NCBI GenBank assembly: GCA_958295945.1
Contig: OY282386.1
Coordinates: 1,615,371 to 1,679,370, forward strand
Direction of reading: 5' to 3'
Length of the DNA: 64,000 nucleotides
Source: Candidatus Poribacteria bacterium
GTDB lineage: Bacteria > Poribacteria > WGA-4E > WGA-3G
Shown here: in pieces, positions 7,679 through 17,363 of the stretch
How the letters are laid out: each line of letters begins with the position of its first letter
Numbering within the stretch: position 1 is the first letter of the stretch
Position numbers and translations under genes: made by a program
The notes under the pieces: model-generated
Told to the model about the DNA's origin: nothing
What the model saw: only the letters and a program-made list of their open reading frames with translations
Databases searched by the model: none

Positions 7679-10348
7679 ATGCCCACGCCGTCTCACAATC
7701 TATTTAATACACGCCGAACCCTTGAGAGCGATGGTTTTGAACATGCCTACTATTCACTTCCTGCCTTAGTAGATGCAGGTAAAGGTTCCATTGAAACCCT
7801 ACCTGTCAGTATTCGCATACTACTTGAATCGTTACTCCGCAATTACGATGGACATCAGATCACTGAACAGGACGTTGTCAACTTAGCCAATTGGGATGCG
7901 AAATCGCCAAAAGCAGCAGAAATTCCGTTTAAACCTGCCCGCGTTGTTGCTCAGGATTTCACTGGTGTTCCGCTTGTTGTGGATATTGCCGCGATGCGAT
8001 CTGCTGTTGCAGAACTCGGTGGTGACGCACAAATGATTGAACCCCTCGTTCCTGTCGATTTAGTGATTGATCACTCTATCCAAGTTGACGCTTACGGCAC
8101 AGAGAACGCATTTCAGTTTAACACTCAAAGAGAATTTGAACGCAACAAGGAACGATACGAATTTCTGAAATGGGGACAACAAGCGTTTGAGAAGTTCAAT
8201 ATCATTCCACCCTCCATCGGCATAGTACATCAAGTGAATTTGGAATACCTCGCACAGGTTGTAATGACTGAAGAAGCAGGCGTATATCCTGATACGGTTG
8301 TCGGTACAGATTCACATACGACGATGATCAACGGTCTCGGTATTGTTGGGTGGGGTGTTGGTGGCATTGAGGCTGAAGCTGCAATGTTGGGACAGCCTGT
8401 ATACATTTTAACTCCTGAAGTGCTGGGTGTTTATATGACAGGTGATCTTAAAGAAGGGATAACCGCAACAGACCTTGTCCTGACTGTAACGCAACGCCTC
8501 AGAGAGGCTGCGGTTGTGGGTAAGTTTGTTGAATTCTTCGGTGAAGGCGTAGAAGTACTTTCGCTGCCTGACCGCGCAACGCTCTCTAACATGTGTCCTG
8601 AATACGGGGCGACAATCGGATTTTTCCCACCTGACACTGAAACAATGAATTACCTTCGTCTCACTGGACGCGATGAAACACATGTTGACTTAGTGGAAAC
8701 GTATCTCAAGGCACAAGGACTGTTCGGCATTCCGCGTCTCGGTGATGTAGAATACTCCGATGTATTGGAAATAAATCTTAACGATATTGAACCGAGTATC
8801 GCTGGACCGAAACGGCCGCAAGACCGGATAGCTTTATCAGATGTCAAAGAAACTTTCAACGAACTCCTCACGCGTCCTATAGCAGAAGATGGATTTGGTG
8901 TAACAGAGATGGAAGGCAAAGGGGAAATCACGCATGGGGCAGTTGTTATTTCGGCAATTACAAGTTGCACAAATACCAGTAACCCATCAGTGATGATTGG
9001 TGCGGGATTGCTTGCCAAAAAAGCAGTTGAGAAAGGATTGCGTGTTCCCGATTATGTGAAAACAAGTTTAGCCCCAGGGTCGCGTGTTGTTACAGAGTAT
9101 CTGCGAAACACAGGTTTGTTACCTTATTTAGAAAAGTTAGGATATAACGTTGTCGGTTATGGCTGCACAACATGCATCGGTAACAGTGGTCCGCTCAATG
9201 ATGTTGTCCAGGAAGCGATTGATGCAGAAAACCTCGTAACTGCAAGTGTCTTAAGCGGAAACAGGAACTTTGAAGCACGTGTGCATCCTGAAATAAAAGC
9301 AAACTTCCTTATGTCTCCACCGCTTGTAGTTGCTTATGGACTTGCTGGACGGATTGACATCAATCTTGCCAAAGAACCTATCGGAAATAGCGATTCTGGT
9401 GAGGCAGTGTACTTACAAGATATATGGCCTTCCCGTAAAGAAATTGCGGATATGATTGGTGCAGCGGTTGACCGCAAAACATTTAAGGAGATGTACGAAT
9501 CTATTGGAAATCAGGCACCAGAATGGGAAGAACTTGCGGGGACAACAGGTGTGCTCTATCCGTGGAACGAGAGAAGCACCTATATCCAACACCCACCATT
9601 CTTTGATGGATTTTCACGTGAACCCGCGTCGATTTCAGATATTACTGAGGCACGTATACTCGGCATTTTCGGGGATTCAGTTACCACAGACCATATCTCT
9701 CCTGCAGGAGCAATTGCAGCAGCAAGTCCAGCAGGAAGTTATCTGCAAGAACGGGGCGTTGAAACGCGAGATTTCAATACATACGGGGCAAGACGAGGCA
9801 ACGACCGGGTGATGAGTCGCGGCACGTTTGCAAATCGTCGCGTTCGTAACTTGATGACTCCAGATGTCGAAGGTGGTTATACTGTTCAATATCCAGAGGA
9901 AACGCAAACGACTATCTATGAAACCGCACTCAACTATAGTGAAAACAGTATTCCCACGGTTATTTTTGCTGGTCAAGATTACGGCATGGGAAGTTCACGG
10001 GATTGGGCTGCAAAAGGACCTAAACTGCTCGGGGTCAAAGCGGTAGTGGTTGAGAGTTATGAACGAATCCATCGCAGCAATCTAATCGGTATGGGTATAT
10101 TGCCATTGCAGTTTATGGATGGTGAAAATGCACAAAGTCTTAACTTAGATGGTAGTGAGATTATCAGTATCACAGGTTTCGCTGATGACCTGCAACCGGG
10201 ACAGACAGCAACAATGACGATTTCTCGAACAAACGGTGAGACGCAGACAACTCAATTGTTAATCCGTATTGATTCACCGGTAGAGGTAGAATACTATAAA
10301 AATGGCGGGATTCTGGATTATGTGATTCGGAATTTCCTGTCTGTGTAA
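7679..10348 (+). CDS. acnA: Aconitate hydratase A
   Basis: Isomerises citrate and isocitrate in the TCA cycle, using a [4Fe-4S] cluster. It belongs to the AcnA/IRP1 branch by length (889 residues) and motif order: [11 protein letters not shown] with C430, and [10 protein letters not shown] with C496 and C499 as cluster ligands. The swivel domain at the C terminus is intact, with the [13 protein letters not shown] and [13 protein letters not shown] motifs. AAGGAG precedes the ATG by about 7 nt. It stands alone between the NPCBM terminator and a small basic-protein gene. Nothing unusual. Confidence 0.97.
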   Translation: MPTPSHNLFNTRRTLESDGFEHAYYSLPALVDAGKGSIETLPVSIRILLESLLRNYDGHQITEQDVVNLANWDAKSPKAAEIPFKPARVVAQDFTGVPLVVDIAAMRSAVAELGGDAQMIEPLVPVDLVIDHSIQVDAYGTENAFQFNTQREFERNKERYEFLKWGQQAFEKFNIIPPSIGIVHQVNLEYLAQVVMTEEAGVYPDTVVGTDSHTTMINGLGIVGWGVGGIEAEAAMLGQPVYILTPEVLGVYMTGDLKEGITATDLVLTVTQRLREAAVVGKFVEFFGEGVEVLSLPDRATLSNMCPEYGATIGFFPPDTETMNYLRLTGRDETHVDLVETYLKAQGLFGIPRLGDVEYSDVLEINLNDIEPSIAGPKRPQDRIALSDVKETFNELLTRPIAEDGFGVTEMEGKGEITHGAVVISAITSCTNTSNPSVMIGAGLLAKKAVEKGLRVPDYVKTSLAPGSRVVTEYLRNTGLLPYLEKLGYNVVGYGCTTCIGNSGPLNDVVQEAIDAENLVTASVLSGNRNFEARVHPEIKANFLMSPPLVVAYGLAGRIDINLAKEPIGNSDSGEAVYLQDIWPSRKEIADMIGAAVDRKTFKEMYESIGNQAPEWEELAGTTGVLYPWNERSTYIQHPPFFDGFSREPASISDITEARILGIFGDSVTTDHISPAGAIAAASPAGSYLQERGVETRDFNTYGARRGNDRVMSRGTFANRRVRNLMTPDVEGGYTVQYPEETQTTIYETALNYSENSIPTVIFAGQDYGMGSSRDWAAKGPKLLGVKAVVVESYERIHRSNLIGMGILPLQFMDGENAQSLNLDGSEIISITGFADDLQPGQTATMTISRTNGETQTTQLLIRIDSPVEVEYYKNGGILDYVIRNFLSV

Positions 10349-10478
10349 CTATAGTGACATTGCATCCTTATGGATATGTTTGAAATTTCCTCGTGAAACA
10401 TGTTATCATTTTACTAAACGATAATAAAAAGCAGTGGTATATTGAAACTTCTTTATGGTGTAAAGGTGGTGATTTCAA

Positions 10479-10616
10479 ATGGCACGGAAAAGAACGACAA
10501 CTGTCAAAGTTGGTCGTGACGCAAAGACTGGTAGATTTATAACCGTATCAGAAGCCAAACGGAAAAAGAAAACAGCAATAGTTGAGACAATTAAGCGAAA
10601 AGGAAAAACTAAATAA
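10479..10616 (+). CDS. Small basic protein of unknown function, 45 aa
   Basis: A short gene with a good ribosome-binding site (AAGGTGGT, 10463-10470) and an ATG at 10479. The product is lysine/arginine-rich and begins MARKRTTTVKVGRDAKTGRF, followed by a strongly basic second half. The GRDAKTGRFITVSEAK core resembles a family of very small uncharacterised bacterial proteins; this is recollection, not a search. It has no membrane segment or cysteine. The charge suggests nucleic-acid binding, but no function should be assigned. It sits 131 bp downstream of acnA. Confidence 0.65.
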   Translation: MARKRTTTVKVGRDAKTGRFITVSEAKRKKKTAIVETIKRKGKTK

Positions 10617-10764
10617 GCAAATTGCTATTATTGTTTATTTTACATCCTTGATTTTGAAATACTAGATACGTATCGTAGAATATATTACCGCGACGAAGAT
10701 ATCTGAACGATATACCGTTTATGATTAAATTTCTTCATTAGAAGAACAGTCTGTCTATACCTAA

Positions 10765-10886
10765 TACCATTTCTAAATAATAACCTATCATCATCAAAAC
10801 AGGCGTTTGTAGTCGCGCGATTCATTGCGCCTCTCTTAGTTTGAATTCACAATCTCATAATGAATTATTCTTTATTAGAAATGGTA
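10765..10886. mobile_element. MITE-like element, TACCATTT family, copy 1
   Basis: A 122-bp non-coding element ending in TACCATTTCTAA and TTAGAAATGGTA, with TAA on both outer sides (10762-10764; 10887-10889). The interior contains a GTCGCGCGATTCATTGCGCC stretch. The right junction creates TATAAT (10885-10890), 35 bp before the FRG-TPR gene. A second copy lies at 60915. The rest of the 308-base gap (10617-10924) is AT-rich with nothing else recognised. Confidence 0.65.
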
Positions 10887-10924
10887 TAATATTGAGGATT
10901 CCAATAACGTGATAATTAAAAAAC

Positions 10925-12205
10925 ATGACCCAACATCCTAAAACATCTAACAGACAGTTATCTGACATCAGAAGTATAATTAGTCAAATAGAAGAAAAAT
11001 CGGCAGATGAAGATTATATTTACCGTGGTGAACCCGAACACTATGAAAAAATATCCTCAAACCTTTATCGCCAATATGCTGAGATTGAAGTAGATGGTTT
11101 TAACATTGAGATTGTTCAAGGTGAGATTCTAGCAGAGGCAGAGGCGTATAGTCCTGAAACCGATGATCCGCTTGATATCCTAACGCAAATCCAACATTAC
11201 GGTGGTAAAACTAACTTAATCGATTTTACAACAGACTACCTTGTAGCCCTCTTTTTTGCCTGCGATAGTTCAGAATCTCTGAAAAAAGACGGCCGGGTAA
11301 TTCTCTTGCCAAAAACCGAGGAACTAACAAATTGGATTGAAGAACCTCGGAATCCAAGACACCGTGTTATTGCACAGAAAAGCGTTTTTGTGCAACACCC
11401 TAAAGGCTTTTTTAATCCCGATGATTTAATCATTGTCAATATTCCTGCTGACCTGAAACTATCTCTGTTAGAACATCTGCAAAAGTACCATGACCTCTCT
11501 ACCAACAAAATCTATAACGATCTACATGGTTTCATTACAAATCAAAGTATTCATGAAAGTGCCTATACGGAATTCCATAGAGGTTTAAGTTACCATATAA
11601 AAGGTGACCAAGCGGAGAATCCAGAAGAAAAACAGGAAGCTTATCAAAAAGCTATCCTGCACTATACTAAAGCCTTAGAGTTGAAACCAGATATCCCCGA
11701 AGGCTATAATAACAGAGGTAATGCTTATCGAGATAAAGGCGAAATTGACAAAGCAATTAAAGACTATAATATGGCAATAGAATCTGATTCTCATGATGCT
11801 GTGCCATATAACAACCGCGGAGTAGTCTATCTTAATGATAGTGAATTGGACAAAGCTATTAGAGATTTCAGCAAATCAATTGAATGTGACCCTGAAGATG
11901 CTAATGCCTACAACAATCTCGGTGTTGCATACTTTGAAAAAGGTGATATTGATAAAGCTATCAAAGAATATTCCGTTGCGATAGAACTAAATCCTGAATA
12001 TGCCGATGCCTACCGTAATCGTGGTATGGCATTGTTGCACCTTAAAGAATGGGAAAAGGCTAAAGAAGACCTTGCTATTGCATTGGAAATGAGAATAGAT
12101 ATTGTCACCTTGTTTTATAGAACCTATGAAAGCATGGCAAAATTTGAAAAAGAAAATGATGTGAAGTTACCAGAAGACATCGCAGCAATGCTGACAACGG
12201 AATGA
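10925..12205 (+). CDS. FRG-domain protein with TPR repeats
   Basis: Fusion of an N-terminal FRG domain (about residues 30-206; YIYRGEPEHYEKISSNLYR and IQHYGGKTNLIDFTTDYLVALFFACD) with four to five TPR repeats (about 215-395). FRG domains are named for a conserved F/Y-R-G motif, seen here as YRG, and are widespread in phage, defence-like and accessory loci with unknown chemistry. TPRs provide protein-protein contacts. The product is 426 residues, without signal peptide or membrane segment, so it is cytoplasmic. No clear ribosome-binding site precedes the ATG. The only -10-like box is made by the adjacent MITE end. A toxin or effector role is possible but not shown. Confidence 0.8.
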   Translation: MTQHPKTSNRQLSDIRSIISQIEEKSADEDYIYRGEPEHYEKISSNLYRQYAEIEVDGFNIEIVQGEILAEAEAYSPETDDPLDILTQIQHYGGKTNLIDFTTDYLVALFFACDSSESLKKDGRVILLPKTEELTNWIEEPRNPRHRVIAQKSVFVQHPKGFFNPDDLIIVNIPADLKLSLLEHLQKYHDLSTNKIYNDLHGFITNQSIHESAYTEFHRGLSYHIKGDQAENPEEKQEAYQKAILHYTKALELKPDIPEGYNNRGNAYRDKGEIDKAIKDYNMAIESDSHDAVPYNNRGVVYLNDSELDKAIRDFSKSIECDPEDANAYNNLGVAYFEKGDIDKAIKEYSVAIELNPEYADAYRNRGMALLHLKEWEKAKEDLAIALEMRIDIVTLFYRTYESMAKFEKENDVKLPEDIAAMLTTE

Positions 12206-12234
12206 CAAAAACCTAAAACTCAGATAATAAAATA

Positions 12235-12603
12235 GTGCCAAAGAAAAACATGCAAAACACTACAAAACTAATACTCACATTACTCTTCCTATCCCTCACA
12301 ATCGGATGTGATTGGGGAGAGCACACAGAAATAATCATCATTGGTCCCTATAGAACAACTTGTATCGGAGCGTTTGAACAGGAATGCTATCTTGAATACA
12401 ACGAGGAAAGGGAGCGATGGGAGTTCTTCTATGATGGCATACAAGGATTTGACTTTGAACCTGGATATATCTACAGGCTGAAAGTCAGACTTGAGGAGCG
12501 TCCAGAAGGTATTCAAGATGTGGGAAAGTATGAATATCATCTGATAGAGGTGCTAAGCAAGGAAGAGGCATCGGTTGACGAAAGGCCGCCACGAAAACCA
12601 TAA
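12235..12603 (+). CDS. DUF4377-type small lipoprotein
   Basis: Predicted lipoprotein: a short hydrophobic signal ends in the lipobox LTIGC, with the mature protein beginning at C25. The mature part (about 98 residues) resembles DUF4377, a small domain of unknown function found in lipoproteins (CYLEYNEERERWEFFYDGIQGF and the Y-HLIEVL end). I give the start as GTG at 12235; the ATG at 12250 would give an equally good signal peptide, and neither has a convincing ribosome-binding site. It follows the FRG-TPR gene by 29 bp and could be cotranscribed. It converges on the aldo/keto reductase gene. Confidence 0.6.
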   Translation: MPKKNMQNTTKLILTLLFLSLTIGCDWGEHTEIIIIGPYRTTCIGAFEQECYLEYNEERERWEFFYDGIQGFDFEPGYIYRLKVRLEERPEGIQDVGKYEYHLIEVLSKEEASVDERPPRKP

Positions 12604-12629
12604 AAAGAACCGTGTGTTTAAAGATATAC

Positions 12630-13451
12630 CTACCTTCCATGAATCGCACGCAAATCCAATCGCGCATCAACATCATCCGACACAGCACTTGTCCAATCCA
12701 CATCGTCAGTGCTTTGCAGGCTCATTAAGGCAACGTTGACCATCGGATTAGAAAGGGAATAGTTGAGGAGAAAGCTATCTACGTCAACATCCGCCATCAC
12801 ATTGGGGAAGCAGTGCTTCATAAGATTTTGGAAGACATTGCTTGTCGTAGAACGCATAAGCACAATTCCCATGTCTTGTGCAACAGCATCAGGAATAACA
12901 CCCCGCATGCCGAAGGTGTCACAAGTGCTTTGATACATCAGATTGTAATGGATTTGCATCATATCAAGTTCACCTGTGGCAATCAGTTGTTCTGTTCCAC
13001 CAGAGGGACCATCCGCAGAAAATCCGATAAACCTTACTTTCCCTTCTTCCTTCAGTTTGAGATATGTTTCCAATCCACCGCCGTTTAGAATCTGTTCTGT
13101 TTCTTTTTCATAGAACCAACCGCCATGGAATTGGAGCACATCAATATAGTCGGTGCCGAGTCGTTTTAGGCTACCTGCCAGATCAGTTGCAATTCCGTCT
13201 GGATCATAAGCCTCAGTTTTTGTAGCGATGATACATGCATCCCTACGGCCCGCTATTGCTTTGCCAATAACTGTTTCGCTGTAACCGCCGCCGTAGTTAG
13301 GTGCGGTGTCAATGAAGTTCACACCGCAATCTATGGCGTAATGTATCATATTGACAAGCGAATTTACATCGTGCTCTGGCCGAACTCTACCGCCGCCGTA
13401 ACCTATTTCTGAAACACTGAGTCCAGTTTTTCCAAGTGTGCGATATTGCAT
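12630..13451 (-). CDS. Aldo/keto reductase
   Basis: Cytoplasmic NAD(P)H-dependent oxidoreductase of the (beta/alpha)8 aldo/keto reductase superfamily, 273 residues. The catalytic tetrad is visible as D48 (NFIDTAPNYG), Y53, K78 (IIATKTE) and H109 (VLQFHGG). The short form and the GYGGGRV loop are usual for environmental sugar-metabolising members, but the substrate cannot be told. AGGAG lies about 12 nt before the ATG. It is 60 bp downstream of dnaE on the same strand, probably by chance. Confidence 0.9.
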   Translation of the reverse strand: MQYRTLGKTGLSVSEIGYGGGRVRPEHDVNSLVNMIHYAIDCGVNFIDTAPNYGGGYSETVIGKAIAGRRDACIIATKTEAYDPDGIATDLAGSLKRLGTDYIDVLQFHGGWFYEKETEQILNGGGLETYLKLKEEGKVRFIGFSADGPSGGTEQLIATGELDMMQIHYNLMYQSTCDTFGMRGVIPDAVAQDMGIVLMRSTTSNVFQNLMKHCFPNVMADVDVDSFLLNYSLSNPMVNVALMSLQSTDDVDWTSAVSDDVDARLDLRAIHGR

Positions 13452-13511
13452 ATTTGCTGAATCTCCTCTTAAACGATATATCAGCCATCCTGTCAGGAAC
13501 CACCGGAATGA

Positions 13512-16500
13512 CTATACATAATTAAATCGGGATTTGCGGTTCCCATTTTTCTTTTTCGGTTTTGGCTTCGTGCGATTGCTGCGTTTGATGCAATTTTCAC
13601 CAAATAGGTTTTCCACCTGTTTGAAAACTGAGTCATTATCTGCAATTTTATATTGAGAACTACAACAAGCGATGACTTCACCGTGTTGCGGTGTCATGAG
13701 ACGCAGAATTAGATGTAAGTTCCCACTGTTCGCCATAGCAACTTCTTTGAGCGATTTTAGTTTGTCCAGATTATCAATATCGGTTTCAGGAACTGTAACC
13801 TCAACAGCAGTTGTTTGTTGTTCTGGGACAGTTTCTAAATCCACAATTTCGTCCGCTTGTATTTGGCGTTCTTCCTGTTCAGTTTCATCATCATCAGAAT
13901 TTCGGTTTCTACCGTTCTGGTTTATCTTGACAGGTCCTTCAATCCAAACTATCCTTCCTTCAAAGAGCTCACCTGCATTATTATATGCTTCTGGGAAAAC
14001 GACTACCTCTATTGAACCTTCAAGGTCCTCAAAGCCGATAACTGCCATAGAGTCCCCTTTCTTCGTGGTGAGATTTTTAACTTCCGTTACCATCCCTGCC
14101 ACAGAAACAGTGGTTTCAATTGGGTGTGCACCAAGTGTTTGGGTACTTGCCGATGTATAGTAATTGATAATGTCTGTATATTCTTGGAGTGGGTGTCCAG
14201 AAACATAAAACCCAAGTTGTTGTTTTTCAAGTTTAAGCCGTTCAAGCGGTTCATACTCATCAACATTTGTTAGCATTACAGGTGTAATCGGTATTTCAGC
14301 TGCATCGCCAAAGAGGTTCATCTGTCCGCGTTCGCGTTCTGCTTGTGCACTCTGTGCGATTTTTAATACACTTGGTAAGTTCGTCAGGAGTTGTGCGCGA
14401 TTCCCTTCAAGAGAATCAAATGCACCGCAGAGGATAAGTCCCTCAAGGGCGCGTTTATTAACGACTTTCGTATCCACCCGTTCACATAAGTCCTGGAAGG
14501 AAGTGAATCTGCCACTCTCATTTCGTGCTTCTACGATTGCATCAATTGCTCCATCTCCGACACCTTTCACAGCGACAAGTCCGAAGCAGATATCGTTTCC
14601 ATCCACCATAAAATCTTTATTACTGCTATTGACATCTGGTGGCAGTAAGTTGATTTCAACATCAAGAAAATCTGCAAGTTTTACACATTCTGTACGATAA
14701 CGTGTAATTTTTTCAGAATAATCGGACTCACCAGTCATCATCGCTGCCATGAATTCATGGGGATAGTGCGTTTTTAAATATGCCATGCGGTAACCTAACA
14801 TAGCATAAGCGACAGAATGTGATTTATTGAAGGCGTATCTGCTGAATGGTTCAAGTTGATCGTACACCATAGCAGCATCATGTTCAGCAATCCCGTTTTT
14901 GACCGCTCCTTCAATGAATTTCGGTCGCTGTTCCTTGAGTAATTTTTCTTTCTTTTTCCCCATTGCATCGCGCAAGACATCCGCCTCTCCCATCGTAAAT
15001 CCCGCCATATCACGTGCAATCTGCATCACCTGTTCCTGATAAACACATACACCATAAGTATTTTTCAGTGCATTCTCAAGCGACGGATGCATATATTCTA
15101 CTTCTTCCAATTCATTTTTACGGTCAATGAATTGTTGCATCATACCGCTTTCTAATGGTCCTGGACGATAGAGTGCGGGAATTGCCGAGAATTCCTTGAA
15201 ATTATTCGTTTTAAGCTGTGTAACAACCCTATACATGCCGGGAGAAGTTTCAAGCTGAAACAAACCAGCAAGTAGTCCTCTACTGATAACAGCAAAGGTT
15301 TTTTCATCGTCAAAAGGTATACTGTCTAATTTGATGTCCACCCCATGATTCGTCTTAACCATTTGGAGGCAATCATAAATCTCGGTAAGACTACGTAAAC
15401 CGAGGAAATCAAATTTGACGATACCCACATTTTCAACAGTTTTGTGTTCAAACTGTGTTGCGACCTGATCATGTTTATCCTTGAAAAGCGGGGCAAAATC
15501 TGTGAGTTTACCGTTTGAAACAACAATAGCAGATGCATGACAAGAGACGTGCCGTTTCATACCTTCAACTGCTAAACTGAGATCCATCAGTTCTTTATTT
15601 TCTGGTTGCTCAGCCAATGTTCGAAATTCAGGTACCTGTTCCAATGCATCATCAATAGAAATACCTGGTATGCTTGGAATTAATTGCGTTAGTTTATTGA
15701 CATTTTCAAGCGGTACATCAAGTGCGCGTCCGACATCTTTAATAGATCCTTTTGCCCCCAAAGTAGAAAAGGTAGCGACTTTACCGACAGAATCGTGTCC
15801 GTATTTATCAACGAGATACTCAATAACGTGGTCTCTTGCCCTGTCTGCAAAGTCAATATCAATGTCCGGTGGACTTATCCGCTCAAGGTTCAAAAACCTT
15901 TCAAATAGGCAATCATAATCCATCGGATTGAAAGCAATGACATCAAGTGCGTATAACACGAGACTACCGGCAGCGGAACCACGCGCGGAGAGTGGGTAAC
16001 CCTGCTTATTCGCGTATTTCACATAATCCCATACAATCAAGAAATAACCTGGGTACCCTGTCTTACTGATAATATCAAGTTCATGCGCCAACCGTTGTTT
16101 GACTTCCGTGGAAAGTTCTCCACCCAATTTTTCACGTAAGCCTTGATAACAAAGTTCTTTAAGGTAACTCTCATTTGTATATCCCTCTGGCACTTCATAT
16201 TTCGGCATAACGCTCTCGCCATAGTCCAATTCCAGATTGCACCGGTTTGCAATTTCAAGTGTGTTGCTAATAGCTTCAGGTGGAAAATCCTTTAGGACCT
16301 CCCGCATCTCGTCAATGTCTTTAAAGTAAAAATGATTGTCAAACCGCATTCTATCTTGTTCGTTGACGGTTTTCTTTGTTTGGATACAGAGGAGCACATC
16401 GTGCATGTGATGGTCTGATTTGCGTAGATAGTGGCAATCGTTTGTACCGACGAGTGGCAGTTCAAATTCTTTCGCCAATTCCATCATTATCGGATATGCC

Positions 16501-17054
16501 TGAAGTTCCTTGTCGATGTAGTGATTTTGCACTTCAACGTAGAGGTTATGTGGTCCCATTGTTTCAATGAGATTTTTGAAGTTTTGGATTGCATCTTCTC
16601 GCTGATTTGAAGCGATGAGTTGCGGGACTTGCCCTTGGATACATCCTGTTAGGGCAATAATCCCTTCGCGGTGTTCACGCAAGATTTCCATGTCAATGCG
16701 CGGTTTACTATAGAAACCTTCAGTGTAACCACGCGACACCAATTCAAGAAGATTCTGGTAGCCAGCGGCATTCTCTACAAGAAGTGTCAGATGATATGGA
16801 CTGCCTTGGTCTTTTCCACGTTTTTCTCTGCTACCAGGGGCGACGTATACCTCACATCCGACAATAGGATTTACACCTGCCTCTTTGGCTTTTGTGTAAA
16901 ACTCCCATGCCCCGAACATATTGCCGTGGTCGGTGAGTGCGACAGCGGGTGCGCTACTCTCAACTGCCCACTGTATCATATCGGAAATGCGGCATGCCCC
17001 ATCAAGTAGACTATACTCGCTATGGTTATGTAGATGGACAAATTCGGAAGACAT
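13512..17054 (-). CDS. dnaE: DNA polymerase III alpha subunit
   Basis: Replicative polymerase, 1180 residues. In order: N-terminal PHP domain beginning FVHLHNHSEYSLLDG, palm with catalytic aspartates D397, D399 and D401 in PDIDIDFADRARDH, fingers, tandem HhH region, beta-binding region, OB fold (about 1000-1090) and a C-terminal segment. The PHP metal-binding motifs (HLHNHSEYS; ALTDHGN) look intact, so residual proofreading-type nuclease activity is possible. Length and order match the DnaE1 group rather than PolC. It is distant (about 32 kb) from the dnaA cluster. The long upstream gap ends in a TnpB element. Confidence 0.96.
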   Translation of the reverse strand: MSSEFVHLHNHSEYSLLDGACRISDMIQWAVESSAPAVALTDHGNMFGAWEFYTKAKEAGVNPIVGCEVYVAPGSREKRGKDQGSPYHLTLLVENAAGYQNLLELVSRGYTEGFYSKPRIDMEILREHREGIIALTGCIQGQVPQLIASNQREDAIQNFKNLIETMGPHNLYVEVQNHYIDKELQAYPIMMELAKEFELPLVGTNDCHYLRKSDHHMHDVLLCIQTKKTVNEQDRMRFDNHFYFKDIDEMREVLKDFPPEAISNTLEIANRCNLELDYGESVMPKYEVPEGYTNESYLKELCYQGLREKLGGELSTEVKQRLAHELDIISKTGYPGYFLIVWDYVKYANKQGYPLSARGSAAGSLVLYALDVIAFNPMDYDCLFERFLNLERISPPDIDIDFADRARDHVIEYLVDKYGHDSVGKVATFSTLGAKGSIKDVGRALDVPLENVNKLTQLIPSIPGISIDDALEQVPEFRTLAEQPENKELMDLSLAVEGMKRHVSCHASAIVVSNGKLTDFAPLFKDKHDQVATQFEHKTVENVGIVKFDFLGLRSLTEIYDCLQMVKTNHGVDIKLDSIPFDDEKTFAVISRGLLAGLFQLETSPGMYRVVTQLKTNNFKEFSAIPALYRPGPLESGMMQQFIDRKNELEEVEYMHPSLENALKNTYGVCVYQEQVMQIARDMAGFTMGEADVLRDAMGKKKEKLLKEQRPKFIEGAVKNGIAEHDAAMVYDQLEPFSRYAFNKSHSVAYAMLGYRMAYLKTHYPHEFMAAMMTGESDYSEKITRYRTECVKLADFLDVEINLLPPDVNSSNKDFMVDGNDICFGLVAVKGVGDGAIDAIVEARNESGRFTSFQDLCERVDTKVVNKRALEGLILCGAFDSLEGNRAQLLTNLPSVLKIAQSAQAERERGQMNLFGDAAEIPITPVMLTNVDEYEPLERLKLEKQQLGFYVSGHPLQEYTDIINYYTSASTQTLGAHPIETTVSVAGMVTEVKNLTTKKGDSMAVIGFEDLEGSIEVVVFPEAYNNAGELFEGRIVWIEGPVKINQNGRNRNSDDDETEQEERQIQADEIVDLETVPEQQTTAVEVTVPETDIDNLDKLKSLKEVAMANSGNLHLILRLMTPQHGEVIACCSSQYKIADNDSVFKQVENLFGENCIKRSNRTKPKPKKKNGNRKSRFNYV

Positions 17055-17283
17055 GGTTTCTCCTGTTGGTCAGTTTATAATGAAATTTACGATGGAAATT
17101 CGGTTTTCATTTCAACTAATTTGAATGATTAATTATAGCAGAAAAACGGTAAATATACACCCCAAAATTTCAGAAATTTTCGTGGTGTGTTTTTTCTCTG
17201 AAGGGAATTAACTAACAATCCCAATGCTTTAGCTTTGGGTCAAAAAACGCTTGACATTTATATGTCCTTATGATTATAATTAT

Positions 17284-17363
17284 AGGACTGTTTCAGTGGT
17301 GGGTGTTATAGCACTTGCCACACCCCTACAACGGGAAACAGAATCTTCACACGAAACAGTCCT
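17284..17363 (+). promoter_or_regulatory. Long inverted repeat abutting the tnpB start
   Basis: AGGACTGTTTC (17284-17294) pairs with GAAACAGTCCT (17353-17363), and the tnpB ATG begins at the very next base. An inner GGGTGT/ACACCC pair adds a second stem. In the mRNA this would bury the region where a ribosome-binding site should be, so translation may be restrained or leaderless. It could also be a remnant of an inserted palindrome. Confidence 0.5.
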
